Assembly (NCBI RefSeq): GCF_001280005.1
Contig: NZ_LGDW01000028.1
Coordinates: 71,659 to 135,658 of the forward strand
Direction: 5' to 3'
Source: Streptomyces sp. NRRL WC-3618
GTDB lineage: Bacteria > Actinomycetota > Actinomycetes > Streptomycetales > Streptomycetaceae
DNA: 64,000 bases
Below the pieces are notes generated by a model, which was not told the DNA's origin, searched no databases, and worked only from the letters and a program-made list of their open reading frames with translations. Numbering within the stretch: the first letter of the stretch is position 1; each line of letters starts with the position of its first letter. Below, piece by piece: positions 33,011-42,592 of this stretch. The position numbers and the translations under genes were made by a program.

Positions 33011-34771
33011 GTGCGGGGACATGTGGGCACCCTGGTGTGGCGTGCCCTGCTCGCCGCGCTGCTCGTGTGCGGGATCGGCCTGCTGCCCTGGCTGACCCGC
33101 ACCGACCCGGCGCTCACCGTACTCAGGGCCCGGTCGGCGGAGCGCGAGGCGACCCCGGCCGTGCTCGCCGCCGTTCGGGAGCAACTCGGCCTCGAAGCAG
33201 GGCCGTTGAAGCTGCTCGGTGACTGGCTCGGCGGGTTGCCGCGCGGGGACGCCGGGCGGTCCTGGATATCCGGGGCCGAGGTCATGCCCGGCGTCGTCCA
33301 GGCGCTCGGCGCCTCACTGCTGCTGATGGCTGTGGCGCTCACGATCGCGTTTCTCGTCGCCGCGCTGGTGTGCGCGCCGACGCTGTGGAGCGGCGGGCGC
33401 CGGCGCGGCGGCAGCGGGTCGGCGATGGTCGCCGCGCTGCCCGAGTTCCTCACGGCGTCCGTACTGGCCACCGTCGTCGGCGTCCAGCTCGGCTGGCTGC
33501 CCGCCCTCGGCTGGTACGGACTCCAGTGGACGATCCTGCCCGGCCTCGCCCTCGGCGTGCCCGCCGGGGCGCTGCTCGGACGGCTCCTCGACGACCTGCT
33601 GCCCGGTGCCTTCACCGAGCCCTGGGCGCTGGCCGCCGCCGCACGCGGCATCCGCGCCCGGCGCATCGCGAGTCAGGCCGTACGGCGCTGCCTGCCCGCC
33701 CTGCTCCCGAACGCCGGGCTGTTCGTCGTCGGGCTGACCGGCGGCTCGGTCGCCGTCGAGCAGATCTTCGACATCCCCGGCCTCGGCCGCACCGCCCTCC
33801 AGGCCGCCGTCGCCCAGGACCTGCCCGTCCTCCAGGCCGGCACCCTCGCCCTCGTCCTGCTCGCGGCGGTCGCCGCGGGCGGCACCCGGCTGGCGGCCAG
33901 GCTGCTCATCGGCCCCGCCCTGCGCGACGGCGGCCTCTCCTCCCTGCACCGGCCCGCGCCGCCCGCCCGCCGCACCCCGCCCCTGCTGTACGCCGGTGTG
34001 CTGCTCGGTGTCGTCGCCCTCGGCCTGCCGCGCGACCCGCTCGCGCTGGACACCCGTGCCCGGCTCCAACACCCGTCCTGGGCACACCCGTTCGGGACGG
34101 ACGCCCTCGGCCGCGATGTCCTCGCCCGCGTCGGGCACGGCGCCCTCGACACGCTGCTCCTCGCCGCCGCGATCAGCGCCGCAGCCCTCCTCATCGGGCT
34201 GCTCCTCGGGTTGGCACCCAGGCTGTCCGGACCCCTCGTCGACACCGTGAACGCGATACCGGCCGTACTCGCCGCGCTGCTCGTCACGGCGGTCGTGGGC
34301 AGCGGCGGTGCCACCCCCGCGCTCGCCGTGACCGCCGTCGCCTGGGCGCCGCTGGCCGCGCACACCGCCGCCCTGCTGGGCCAGGAACGGGCCACCCTCC
34401 ATGTCGCGGCCACCCGGGGCCTCGGCGCCGACCGCTGGTACGTCCTGCGCCACGAACTCCTGCCCGCCGCGCTGCCCCCGGTCACCCGGCACGCCCTGCT
34501 GCGGCTGCCCGGTGTCGCCCTGGCCCTGGCCGCCCTCGGCTTCCTCGGCCTGGGCGCGCAACCACCGTCCCCGGAATGGGGGTTGCTCCTCGCCGAGAAC
34601 CAGCCGTACGCCGAACGAGCCCCCTGGGCGGTCCTCGCCCCCGCCGCCGTACTCGCTCTGCTCGGCGCCCTGGCAGTCACCGCGGCGGGCCTGACGGTCC
34701 GCCGCCCCCGCCGAAAGCCGGCGCCGGCGACCCAACCGCGCCCGGAGGCACGAGAGTTGGCCTTCCAGTGA
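33011..34771 (+). CDS. fused nickel/peptide ABC transporter permease (DppB-like + DppC-like)
   Basis: A 586-residue membrane protein that combines both permease subunits of the Opp/Dpp/Nik family. The N-terminal half (about 1-300) has the EAA-loop AAAARGIRARRIASQAVRR and DIPGLGRTALQAAVAQD; the C-terminal half (about 325-570) has HPFGTDALGRDVLARV, the second EAA-loop AATRGLGADRWYVLRHEL and FLGLGAQPPSPEWG. Usual systems encode two proteins and one or two ATPases; no ATPase gene is present here, so it must be borrowed or lost. GTG 33011 lies three bases after the upstream stop. The 3' end overlaps a small frame (GTGA). Confidence 0.92.
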   Translation: MRGHVGTLVWRALLAALLVCGIGLLPWLTRTDPALTVLRARSAEREATPAVLAAVREQLGLEAGPLKLLGDWLGGLPRGDAGRSWISGAEVMPGVVQALGASLLLMAVALTIAFLVAALVCAPTLWSGGRRRGGSGSAMVAALPEFLTASVLATVVGVQLGWLPALGWYGLQWTILPGLALGVPAGALLGRLLDDLLPGAFTEPWALAAAARGIRARRIASQAVRRCLPALLPNAGLFVVGLTGGSVAVEQIFDIPGLGRTALQAAVAQDLPVLQAGTLALVLLAAVAAGGTRLAARLLIGPALRDGGLSSLHRPAPPARRTPPLLYAGVLLGVVALGLPRDPLALDTRARLQHPSWAHPFGTDALGRDVLARVGHGALDTLLLAAAISAAALLIGLLLGLAPRLSGPLVDTVNAIPAVLAALLVTAVVGSGGATPALAVTAVAWAPLAAHTAALLGQERATLHVAATRGLGADRWYVLRHELLPAALPPVTRHALLRLPGVALALAALGFLGLGAQPPSPEWGLLLAENQPYAERAPWAVLAPAAVLALLGALAVTAAGLTVRRPRRKPAPATQPRPEARELAFQ

Positions 34772-35035
34772 TCACATCGTCCGCAGCCGTCGCCGAGGGA
34801 GGAACGCCTGCCTGGAGTGCCTGCCGGTGTTGCTCGGGGCGCGGCGGCGTGGGAGGAGCGTGACATGCCCGGCCGCCGTCGCGGAGAGGGTGCGTGCCCG
34901 GACGAGCCCGGCGCCGTCGCTCGGGACGCGGCGGCGGCGGAAGCCAGTGAGGGGCGCTCAACCGTGCCCGGAGACACGGGAGTCGGCTTTCCCATGATCA
35001 CCCCCGCAACCGCCCTTCAAGGCAACGCGTCCGGC
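34768..35035. repeat. degenerate triplication at the permease/MFS junction
   Basis: Similar blocks recur about 89 and 225 bases apart. GCCGTCGC at 34786 recurs at 34875, GCTCGGGGCGCGGCGG at 34832 recurs as GCTCGGGACGCGGCGG at 34919, and the coupled start GTGATCACATCG at 34768 resembles the MFS start ATGATCACCC at 34994. A 31-codon frame (34768-34863) begins in the permease stop overlap but is probably the displaced old start region rather than a gene. Confidence 0.5.
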
Positions 35036-36223
35036 CGGACGCGGCTGTCGCCGTTGCTGCGGCTGCTGATCCTTACCCAACTCGCCTTCAACGTCGGCTT
35101 CTTCGCCGTGCTGCCCTTCCTCTCCGAGCATCTGGGGAAGGGCATCGGCATGGCCGGGTGGCTCGTCGGGTTCGTGCTCGGGCTGCGTACCTTCAGTCAG
35201 CAGGGGCTGTTCGTGGTGGGCGGCGCCCTCGCCGACCGGTACGGCCTCCGGCCGGTGGTGCTCGCGGGCTGCGCCCTGCGCATCGCCGGCTTCGCCTGGC
35301 TCGGCTACGCCGACTCGACCGCGACCGTCATCGGCGCCGTTCTCCTCATCGGCTTCGCCGCCGCGCTGTTCTCGCCCGCTGTCGAGTCCGAGGTGGCCCG
35401 GCAGGCCGTGGCCTGGGAGGAGCAGGGCAACGGCTCGCGCACCCGGGTTCTCGCGCTGTTCACCGTCGCCGGACAGGCGGGCGCCTTCGTCGGGCCGCTG
35501 CTGGGCGGGCTGCTGCTGTCCGTCGACTTCCGGCTGGTGTGCCTCGCGGGCGCCGGAATCTTCGTCCTCGTCCTCGCCGGGCACGCCGTGCTGCTCCCGC
35601 AGCACACACCCGGCCGGGAGCGCATCCGCGCGAAAGGGGGCGTGCGCACCCTGCTGGGCAACCGGCGATTTCTGGCACTCTGCTGCGCGTACGGCGCCTA
35701 TCTGCTCGCGTACAACCAGCTGTACCTGGCGCTGCCCGACGAGGTGGAGCGCGCGACCGGCTCGCAGACCGCGCTGGCCTGGCTGTTCGCCCTGTCCTCG
35801 CTGCTCGTCGTGACCGCCCAACTGCCGGTCACCCGCTGGGTCGGCGACCGGTTCGCCCTGCGTCGCTCGATGGTCGCCGGGATGCTGCTGATCTCCGCCG
35901 GGTTCGCCGTCGTGGCCCTGGCCAGGCCCGCAGGCTGGACCGGCATCACCGGGCTGCTGCCCGCCGCCGGTTTCGTCGTCCTGCTCACCTTCGGCCAGAT
36001 GCTGGTCGCGCCGGTGACCCGCGCCTGGGTGCCCGACCTGGCCGAAGAGGGCCGGCTCGGCCTCTACACCGGCGCCCTCTCATCGGTATCCGGCGCGATC
36101 GTGCTGGTCGGCAGCGCGCTGACCGGCACCCTCCTCGACACCGGGCTGCCCGCGCCGGTGCCCTGGCTGGTGCTGGCCGCCGTACCCCTCGCGGCGATCG
36201 CCGTCCTGCCGCGCCGGGCCTGA
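34994..36223 (+). CDS. MFS transporter (12-helix, exporter-like)
   Basis: A 409-residue major facilitator. Helix 1 is LLRLLILTQLAFNVGFFAVL, the loop 2-3 motif is ADRYGLRPVVLAG, and the second half contains AYGAYLLAYNQLYLALPDE and WVGDRFALRRSMVAG. It is most like MFS proteins found in siderophore/metallophore loci and may export the ligand taken up by the adjacent ABC system; this is inferred from context. The start at ATG 34994 gives a normal short N-terminus; ATG 34865 has a much better ribosome site (GGGAGGAG) and would add 43 low-complexity residues from the duplicated region. Confidence 0.87.
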   Translation: MITPATALQGNASGRTRLSPLLRLLILTQLAFNVGFFAVLPFLSEHLGKGIGMAGWLVGFVLGLRTFSQQGLFVVGGALADRYGLRPVVLAGCALRIAGFAWLGYADSTATVIGAVLLIGFAAALFSPAVESEVARQAVAWEEQGNGSRTRVLALFTVAGQAGAFVGPLLGGLLLSVDFRLVCLAGAGIFVLVLAGHAVLLPQHTPGRERIRAKGGVRTLLGNRRFLALCCAYGAYLLAYNQLYLALPDEVERATGSQTALAWLFALSSLLVVTAQLPVTRWVGDRFALRRSMVAGMLLISAGFAVVALARPAGWTGITGLLPAAGFVVLLTFGQMLVAPVTRAWVPDLAEEGRLGLYTGALSSVSGAIVLVGSALTGTLLDTGLPAPVPWLVLAAVPLAAIAVLPRRA

Positions 36224-36416
36224 ACCGTGGCCGGGGGAGTACCTCGAGAGTCTGGGCGGCAGGGCGGTGGGGCATGCCGAATTGGTAGCGTCACACCACT
36301 CGCGCCGACCGGCACGGGTGAGCATCGATCAGCGCCGCTGAGCACGGCCACGTACCACCCACGCACCACGCACGACGACCGTTGATACGCGTACGCGCTT
36401 TTGTACAGGGGGGCCT

Positions 36417-37328
36417 ATGGCCACGATTCGCAGGGCAGTCATTCCCGCAGCCGGACTGGGGTCCCGGCTGCTGCCGCTCACCAAGGCGACACCGAAGGAG
36501 ATGCTGCCCGTCGGTGACAAACCCGTCATCGAGCACACCGTCCGGGAGCTCGTGGCCTCCGGTATCACCGACATCACCATTGTGGTGTCCGGCGGAAAGG
36601 GCCTGATCCAGGACCACTTCCGGCCCAACCCCGGCCTCGTCGACCAGCTGCGCGCCGACGGCAAGGCCGCCTACGCGGACGCCGTCGAGGAGGTCGGCGA
36701 GCTGTCCCGGCTCGGCCACATCACCTACCTCGACCAGCACGGCCCCTACGGCAACGGCACCCCGGTCCTCAACGCCGCCCGCAACTTCGGCGACGAGCCG
36801 ATGCTGGTGCTGTGGCCCGACGACGTGTTCGTGGCCGAGGTGCCGCGCGCCCAGCAGCTGATCAAGGCGTACGAGGCGACCAACTCGCCGGTCCTCGCGC
36901 TGATGCCGATGGACCCGGGCGACTCGCAGCGCTACGGCGTCCCCGTCGTCAAGGAGGACCTCGACGACGGTCTGCTCCGTATCACCGGCCTGGTCGAGAA
37001 GCCCCGCCCGCAGGACGCGCCGTCCTCGTACGCGGCCATCGGCGGCTACGTCATCACGCCCGGCATCATCGACGAACTGCGCGACCAGACCAAGCGCTGG
37101 TACGACCACCGCACCGGCGAGGTCTACCTCACCGACGCCATCAACGCCTACGCCGCGAGCCGGGCCGTCTACGGCCAGGTGATCCACGGCCGCTGGTACG
37201 ACACCGGCAACCCGCTCGCCTATCTCACCGCCCAGTTCGCGGCGGCGCTCAACGACCCCGAGTACGGGCCGCATCTGCGCCGGATGGCGAAGGAGCTGGA
37301 GGACGAGGTGACCGGGGGAGGCGAGTGA
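36417..37328 (+). CDS. galU: UTP-glucose-1-phosphate uridylyltransferase
   Basis: A 303-residue cytosolic nucleotidyltransferase making UDP-glucose from UTP and glucose-1-phosphate. The nucleotide-binding GLGSRLLPLTKATPKEMLP motif (residues 14-32), the Lys-containing VEKPRPQDAPSS segment, and GRWYDTGNPLAYL are characteristic. ATG 36417 is preceded by a G-run ribosome site. UDP-glucose could feed the GT4 glycosyltransferase encoded downstream at 40063, but galU is not in one operon with it because the phosphatidyltransferase gene in between is on the other strand. Confidence 0.95.
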   Translation: MATIRRAVIPAAGLGSRLLPLTKATPKEMLPVGDKPVIEHTVRELVASGITDITIVVSGGKGLIQDHFRPNPGLVDQLRADGKAAYADAVEEVGELSRLGHITYLDQHGPYGNGTPVLNAARNFGDEPMLVLWPDDVFVAEVPRAQQLIKAYEATNSPVLALMPMDPGDSQRYGVPVVKEDLDDGLLRITGLVEKPRPQDAPSSYAAIGGYVITPGIIDELRDQTKRWYDHRTGEVYLTDAINAYAASRAVYGQVIHGRWYDTGNPLAYLTAQFAAALNDPEYGPHLRRMAKELEDEVTGGGE

Positions 37329-37339
37329 CTCCCCGGTCC

Positions 37340-37375
37340 CCGACCCGGGGGCTCTGCCCCCGGACCCCCGGGTCG
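37340..37375. terminator. G+C-rich hairpin after galU
   Basis: CCCGGGGGC, three bases and GCCCCCGG form a stable stem, with an overlapping CCCCCGG/CCCCCGGG alternative. This is a common Streptomyces intergenic hairpin between convergent genes. Confidence 0.6.
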
Positions 37376-37385
37376 CGCTGAACGC

Positions 37386-37677
37386 GCTCGTCCTCAATCG
37401 CCGGACGGGCTGGAGGGTGCGGCCGGTGTCTCAGCAGTCGCCGGACGGGCCGGATGGTGCGGACCGTGTCTCAGTAGTCGCGGGACGGGCTGGAGGGTGC
37501 GGCCGGTGTCTCAGTAGTCGCCGGACGGGCCGGATGGTGCGGACCGTGTCTCAGTAGCCGCCGGGCGGGCGGGCTGGATGGTGTGGCCCGTGTCTCAGTA
37601 GTCGCCGGACGGGCCGGATGGTGCGGACCGTGTCTCAGTAGCCGCCGGACGGGCTGAACGGTGCGACCGTGTCTCAG
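37386..37677. repeat. 40-base tandem repeat array (about seven copies) between convergent genes
   Basis: GTGTCTCAG occurs at 37426, 37466, 37506, 37546, 37590, 37630 and 37669, spacing 40, 40, 40, 44, 40 and 39 bases. Each unit also contains CCGGACGGG and a GGTGCGG block, with variants. The last unit includes the stop codon of the phosphatidyltransferase gene (TGA read at 37676-37674), so the array grew from that gene's end. It has no spacer diversity and is not CRISPR. Confidence 0.95.
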
Positions 37678-38465
37678 CGCGACACCGACTCCGGCACCAG
37701 CGCGCGGAGCTGCTGCTCGACCGAGGCGATCGACGCGAGGGGCGTCGTACGCGGGCGGGACGTGCGGTACAGCCACCGGACGTCCCGGCCGAACGACCAG
37801 ACCAGCGTGCCCAGCGCCAGCGCGATGACGGCCTGGGTCGCCGCGAGGGGCAGGTAGCCGGAGGCGCCGAGCAGCAGCAGGACGCCCTGGAGGGCGGCCA
37901 CGGTCTTGCGGGCGGTGCTCGGGGGGAGCGGGGCGTTCAGCCAGGGCAGGACGCGGGCGGCGGCCACGAACGCGTAGCGCATACCGCCGATCAGCAGGAC
38001 CCACGGGCCGAGCGACATCGACACGTACACGCTGAGCACCAGGATCAGGAACGCGTCGACCTCCATGTCGAAGCGCGCGCCCAGCGTCGAGCAGGTACCG
38101 GTGCGGCGGGCGACCTTGCCGTCCACGCCGTCGAGTATCAGGGCCACGGCCGTGAGCCCGACGAACAGCGTGACCGGCGGTGAGCTCTCGAAGGAGTCGG
38201 CGACCAGGGCCGTCACCCCGCCGACCAGGGTCGCCCGGCCCAGGGTCACACGGTTGGCCGGGCCGAAGGACTTGGACCCGGACCGGTGCAGCGCGCGCGA
38301 CAGGACGGCCCACGTGGCGATGGCGAACGTCAGTCCGGTCAGCCAGCCCGCCGGGCCCAGGCCTATCGCCGAGCCGAGCAGAACCAGCAACAGGACCTGC
38401 AGGCCTGCCCCCAGAGCCGTTTCCTGCTGGACGAGCCTCGCCTCGTACGTGTTGTTCAGGGCCAC
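37674..38465 (-). CDS. CDP-alcohol phosphatidyltransferase family membrane protein
   Basis: A 263-residue polytopic enzyme with about six helices. The family signature D-x2-DG-x2-AR-x8-G-x3-D-x3-D is complete as DGVDGKVARRTGTCSTLG followed by ARFDMEVD. It transfers a phosphatidyl or similar phosphoalcohol group from a CDP-activated donor to an alcohol acceptor in the membrane. GTG 38465 is preceded by GGAGGAC; the open frame continues upstream without support. It is divergent from the zinc-type dehydrogenase gene (38572), and is a likely member of the neighbouring pathway as the lipid-attachment step, an inference from location. Confidence 0.9.
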   Translation of the reverse strand: MALNNTYEARLVQQETALGAGLQVLLLVLLGSAIGLGPAGWLTGLTFAIATWAVLSRALHRSGSKSFGPANRVTLGRATLVGGVTALVADSFESSPPVTLFVGLTAVALILDGVDGKVARRTGTCSTLGARFDMEVDAFLILVLSVYVSMSLGPWVLLIGGMRYAFVAAARVLPWLNAPLPPSTARKTVAALQGVLLLLGASGYLPLAATQAVIALALGTLVWSFGRDVRWLYRTSRPRTTPLASIASVEQQLRALVPESVSR

Positions 38466-38571
38466 CGCGAGTCCTCCGCCGTATGTACAGAGTGGATCAT
38501 GCCGCGTACTGTGCGCGGACTGTGCACATCGCAGTACGTGAACAACTTCCCAAGCGTTCAGGAGGACTCCG

Positions 38572-39555
38572 ATGAAGCTCGCCGCACGAGCGTTCTGGCT
38601 CGCTTCGCCGGACCACGGAGAGATCCGTGACGTCGAACTGACGGAGCCCGGCGAGGGCGAAGTACTGGTACGCACCCTGTGGTCCGGGGTGAGTCGCGGC
38701 ACGGAGACGCTCGTCTTCCGGGGCGGGGTTCCCGTCAGCCAGTACGCGGCCATGCGGGCGCCGTTCCAGGAGGGCGACTTCCCCGGCCCGGTCAAGTACG
38801 GCTACCTCAACGTCGGTGTGGTTGAGGAGGGCCCGGACGCGCTGGTCGGCCGTACGGTCTTCTGCCTCTATCCGCACCAGACACGGTACGTCGTGCCGGT
38901 GAGCGCGGTGACACCGGTACCCGACTCGGTGCCCGCCGAGCGCGCCGTCCTCGCCGGGACCGTGGAGACCGCGGTGAACGCCCTGTGGGACGCGGCGCCG
39001 CTGGCCGGCGACCGGATAGCGGTGGTCGGCGGCGGGATGATCGGCTGCTCGGTGGCCGCCCTGATCGCCGGGTTCCCCGGCGTACGCGTCCAGTTGGTGG
39101 ACGCCGACCCCGGGCGGGCCAAGACCGCGGCGGCGCTCGGCGTCGACTTCGCGCTGCCGGGCGACGCCCTGGGGGAGTGCGACCTGGTCGTCCACGCGAG
39201 CGCGACAGAGGCGGGGCTCGCCCGCTCGCTCGAACTCCTCGCCGCCGAAGGCACGGTGATCGAGCTGAGCTGGTACGGCGACCGGCGCGTCAGTCTGCCG
39301 CTGGGCGAGGCGTTCCACTCCCGGCGCCTCACCGTCCGCAGCAGCCAGGTGGGCACCGTGTCTCCGGCCGCGCGGCCCGGCCGCTCCTACGCCGACCGCC
39401 TCGCCCTCGCCCTGGACCTGCTGGCCGACCCGGCGCTCGACGCGCTGATCACCGGTGAGTGCGCCTTCGAGGAACTCCCGGACGTACTGCCGAGGCTCGC
39501 CTCCGGGCAGACACCGGCCCTCTGCCACCGGGTCCGGTATCCGGACGCCGACTGA
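38572..39555 (+). CDS. zinc-type alcohol dehydrogenase-like oxidoreductase (MDR family)
   Basis: A 327-residue medium-chain dehydrogenase/reductase. The Rossmann motif is IAVVGGGMIGCSVAAL (about 148-163); the catalytic domain has SGVSRGTETLVFRG and KYGYLNVGVVEEG in place of the classical zinc-site motifs, a pattern seen in zinc-binding dehydrogenases of natural-product loci. GGAGGAC precedes ATG 38572. It begins the run of co-directional pathway genes and is followed by an 11-base tandem repeat, then the PTPS homologue. Its substrate is unknown; oxidation of a sugar side chain on the pyrimidine or pterin intermediate is possible. Confidence 0.9.
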   Translation: MKLAARAFWLASPDHGEIRDVELTEPGEGEVLVRTLWSGVSRGTETLVFRGGVPVSQYAAMRAPFQEGDFPGPVKYGYLNVGVVEEGPDALVGRTVFCLYPHQTRYVVPVSAVTPVPDSVPAERAVLAGTVETAVNALWDAAPLAGDRIAVVGGGMIGCSVAALIAGFPGVRVQLVDADPGRAKTAAALGVDFALPGDALGECDLVVHASATEAGLARSLELLAAEGTVIELSWYGDRRVSLPLGEAFHSRRLTVRSSQVGTVSPAARPGRSYADRLALALDLLADPALDALITGECAFEELPDVLPRLASGQTPALCHRVRYPDAD

Positions 39556-39562
39556 CAGAATC

Positions 39563-41313
<1,751 letters not shown>

Positions 41314-41557
41314 GGACGGCGAGCGCGACAGCGGCTTCGGCCGCCGGATCGGTCTCCGCCCGGGGACCTCGGGTGGCCGCGCTGCGAAGCGCGGTCGGGG
41401 TACGAGGACGGATACCGGTCGGCGCCCCGAAGAGCGCCCCGAATAAGGTGACGACGTTCCCGGCTTCGGCCGGGTCGGAGCCCGGCCGCCGTGCGGCCGC
41501 GCTACGGAGTCTCGTGGGAACGCCGGGGCGAACCTCCCGGGACGCAAGGAGCGCGGC

Positions 41558-42592
41558 ATGAAGAAGACGACGACGATCAGCGCTTCGGCGGCGTCGGAGA
41601 TACAGCGACGGGGGCCGGTGACACCGGTGGACGCCAATTCCCAGCCCGCCGCCGGGATTCCGGCCCAGCCCACGCACCGTGACGTCAAGGCCGGCGCCGG
41701 GCCGGTGGGCCCGGGGGAGCGGAGCACGATCCGGCTGCGCGACACCGGACCCGACGACCCGCCCCGCTACGCCCCGGACTGGCTGGAGTTGCGCGAGGGC
41801 GCCGACGCCGCCGCGCGCTCCGTCGAACTGCTCGACCCGCTGCGCATCCGGCTGGCCAACCTGCCCGGAAAGGCGGGCGGGCGCGTCATCCACGACCTGG
41901 GCTGCGGCACCGGCTCCATGGGCCGCTGGCTCGCGCCCCGGCTCGACGGCGCTCAGCACTGGGTCCTGCACGACCGCGACCCCTACCTCCTGCACTTCGC
42001 CGCCGTGGCCTCGCCGCGCGCCGCCGCCGACGGCAGCCGCGTCACCGTCGAGACACGGCGCGGCGACGTCGCCCGCCTGACCTCCGACGCGCTGCTCGGC
42101 GCCTCGCTGGTCACCGCGTCCGCCCTGCTGGACGTCCTCACCCGCGAGGAGGTCGACGCCCTCGCCACGGCCAGTGCCGGAGCCGGCTGCCCGGCCCTGC
42201 TGACCCTGTCCGTGGCCGGCCGCGTCGAGTTCGCCACCCCCGACCCGCTGGACGGGGACATCGCCGACGCGTTCAACACCCACCAGCGACGGGCGGGACT
42301 GCTCGGCCCCGACGCGGTCACCGCGGCCTGTGAGGCCTTCGACCAGCGGGGCGCGACCGTGCACGTCCACCCCAGTGCCTGGCGGCTCGGCCCCGCGGAG
42401 GCCGCGCTCACCGCGGAGTGGCTGCGCGGCTGGGTCGCGGCGGCCGTCGAGGAACGCCCGGCACTGAAGTCCCGCGCCGACACCTACCTCGCCGAGCGCC
42501 TGGAGGCCTGCGCGGCCGGGGAACTCCGGGTCGAGGTCCACCACAGCGACCTCCTGGCCCTGGCCAGGCCGACGAGCGGGACGACGTCATGA
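41558..42592 (+). CDS. class I SAM-dependent methyltransferase
   Basis: A 344-residue methyltransferase. SAM-binding motif I is VIHDLGCGTGSMGRWL (about 110-125), with the acidic HDRDPYLL at the end of strand 2 and LVTASALLDVLTREEVDAL as motif IV region. A 55-residue low-complexity N-terminal extension precedes the domain. ATG 41558 follows GGAG and overlaps the end of the repeat region (ATGA); the downstream flippase-like gene overlaps by ATGA as well. It probably methylates an oxygen, nitrogen or carbon of the glycosylated intermediate; the acceptor is unknown. Confidence 0.9.
   Translation: MKKTTTISASAASEIQRRGPVTPVDANSQPAAGIPAQPTHRDVKAGAGPVGPGERSTIRLRDTGPDDPPRYAPDWLELREGADAAARSVELLDPLRIRLANLPGKAGGRVIHDLGCGTGSMGRWLAPRLDGAQHWVLHDRDPYLLHFAAVASPRAAADGSRVTVETRRGDVARLTSDALLGASLVTASALLDVLTREEVDALATASAGAGCPALLTLSVAGRVEFATPDPLDGDIADAFNTHQRRAGLLGPDAVTAACEAFDQRGATVHVHPSAWRLGPAEAALTAEWLRGWVAAAVEERPALKSRADTYLAERLEACAAGELRVEVHHSDLLALARPTSGTTS

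Noticed and set aside
37386..37677. Regular 40-base repeats as a possible CRISPR array
   Set aside because: Repeats are contiguous with no unique spacers, include a gene's stop codon, and no cas genes are present.
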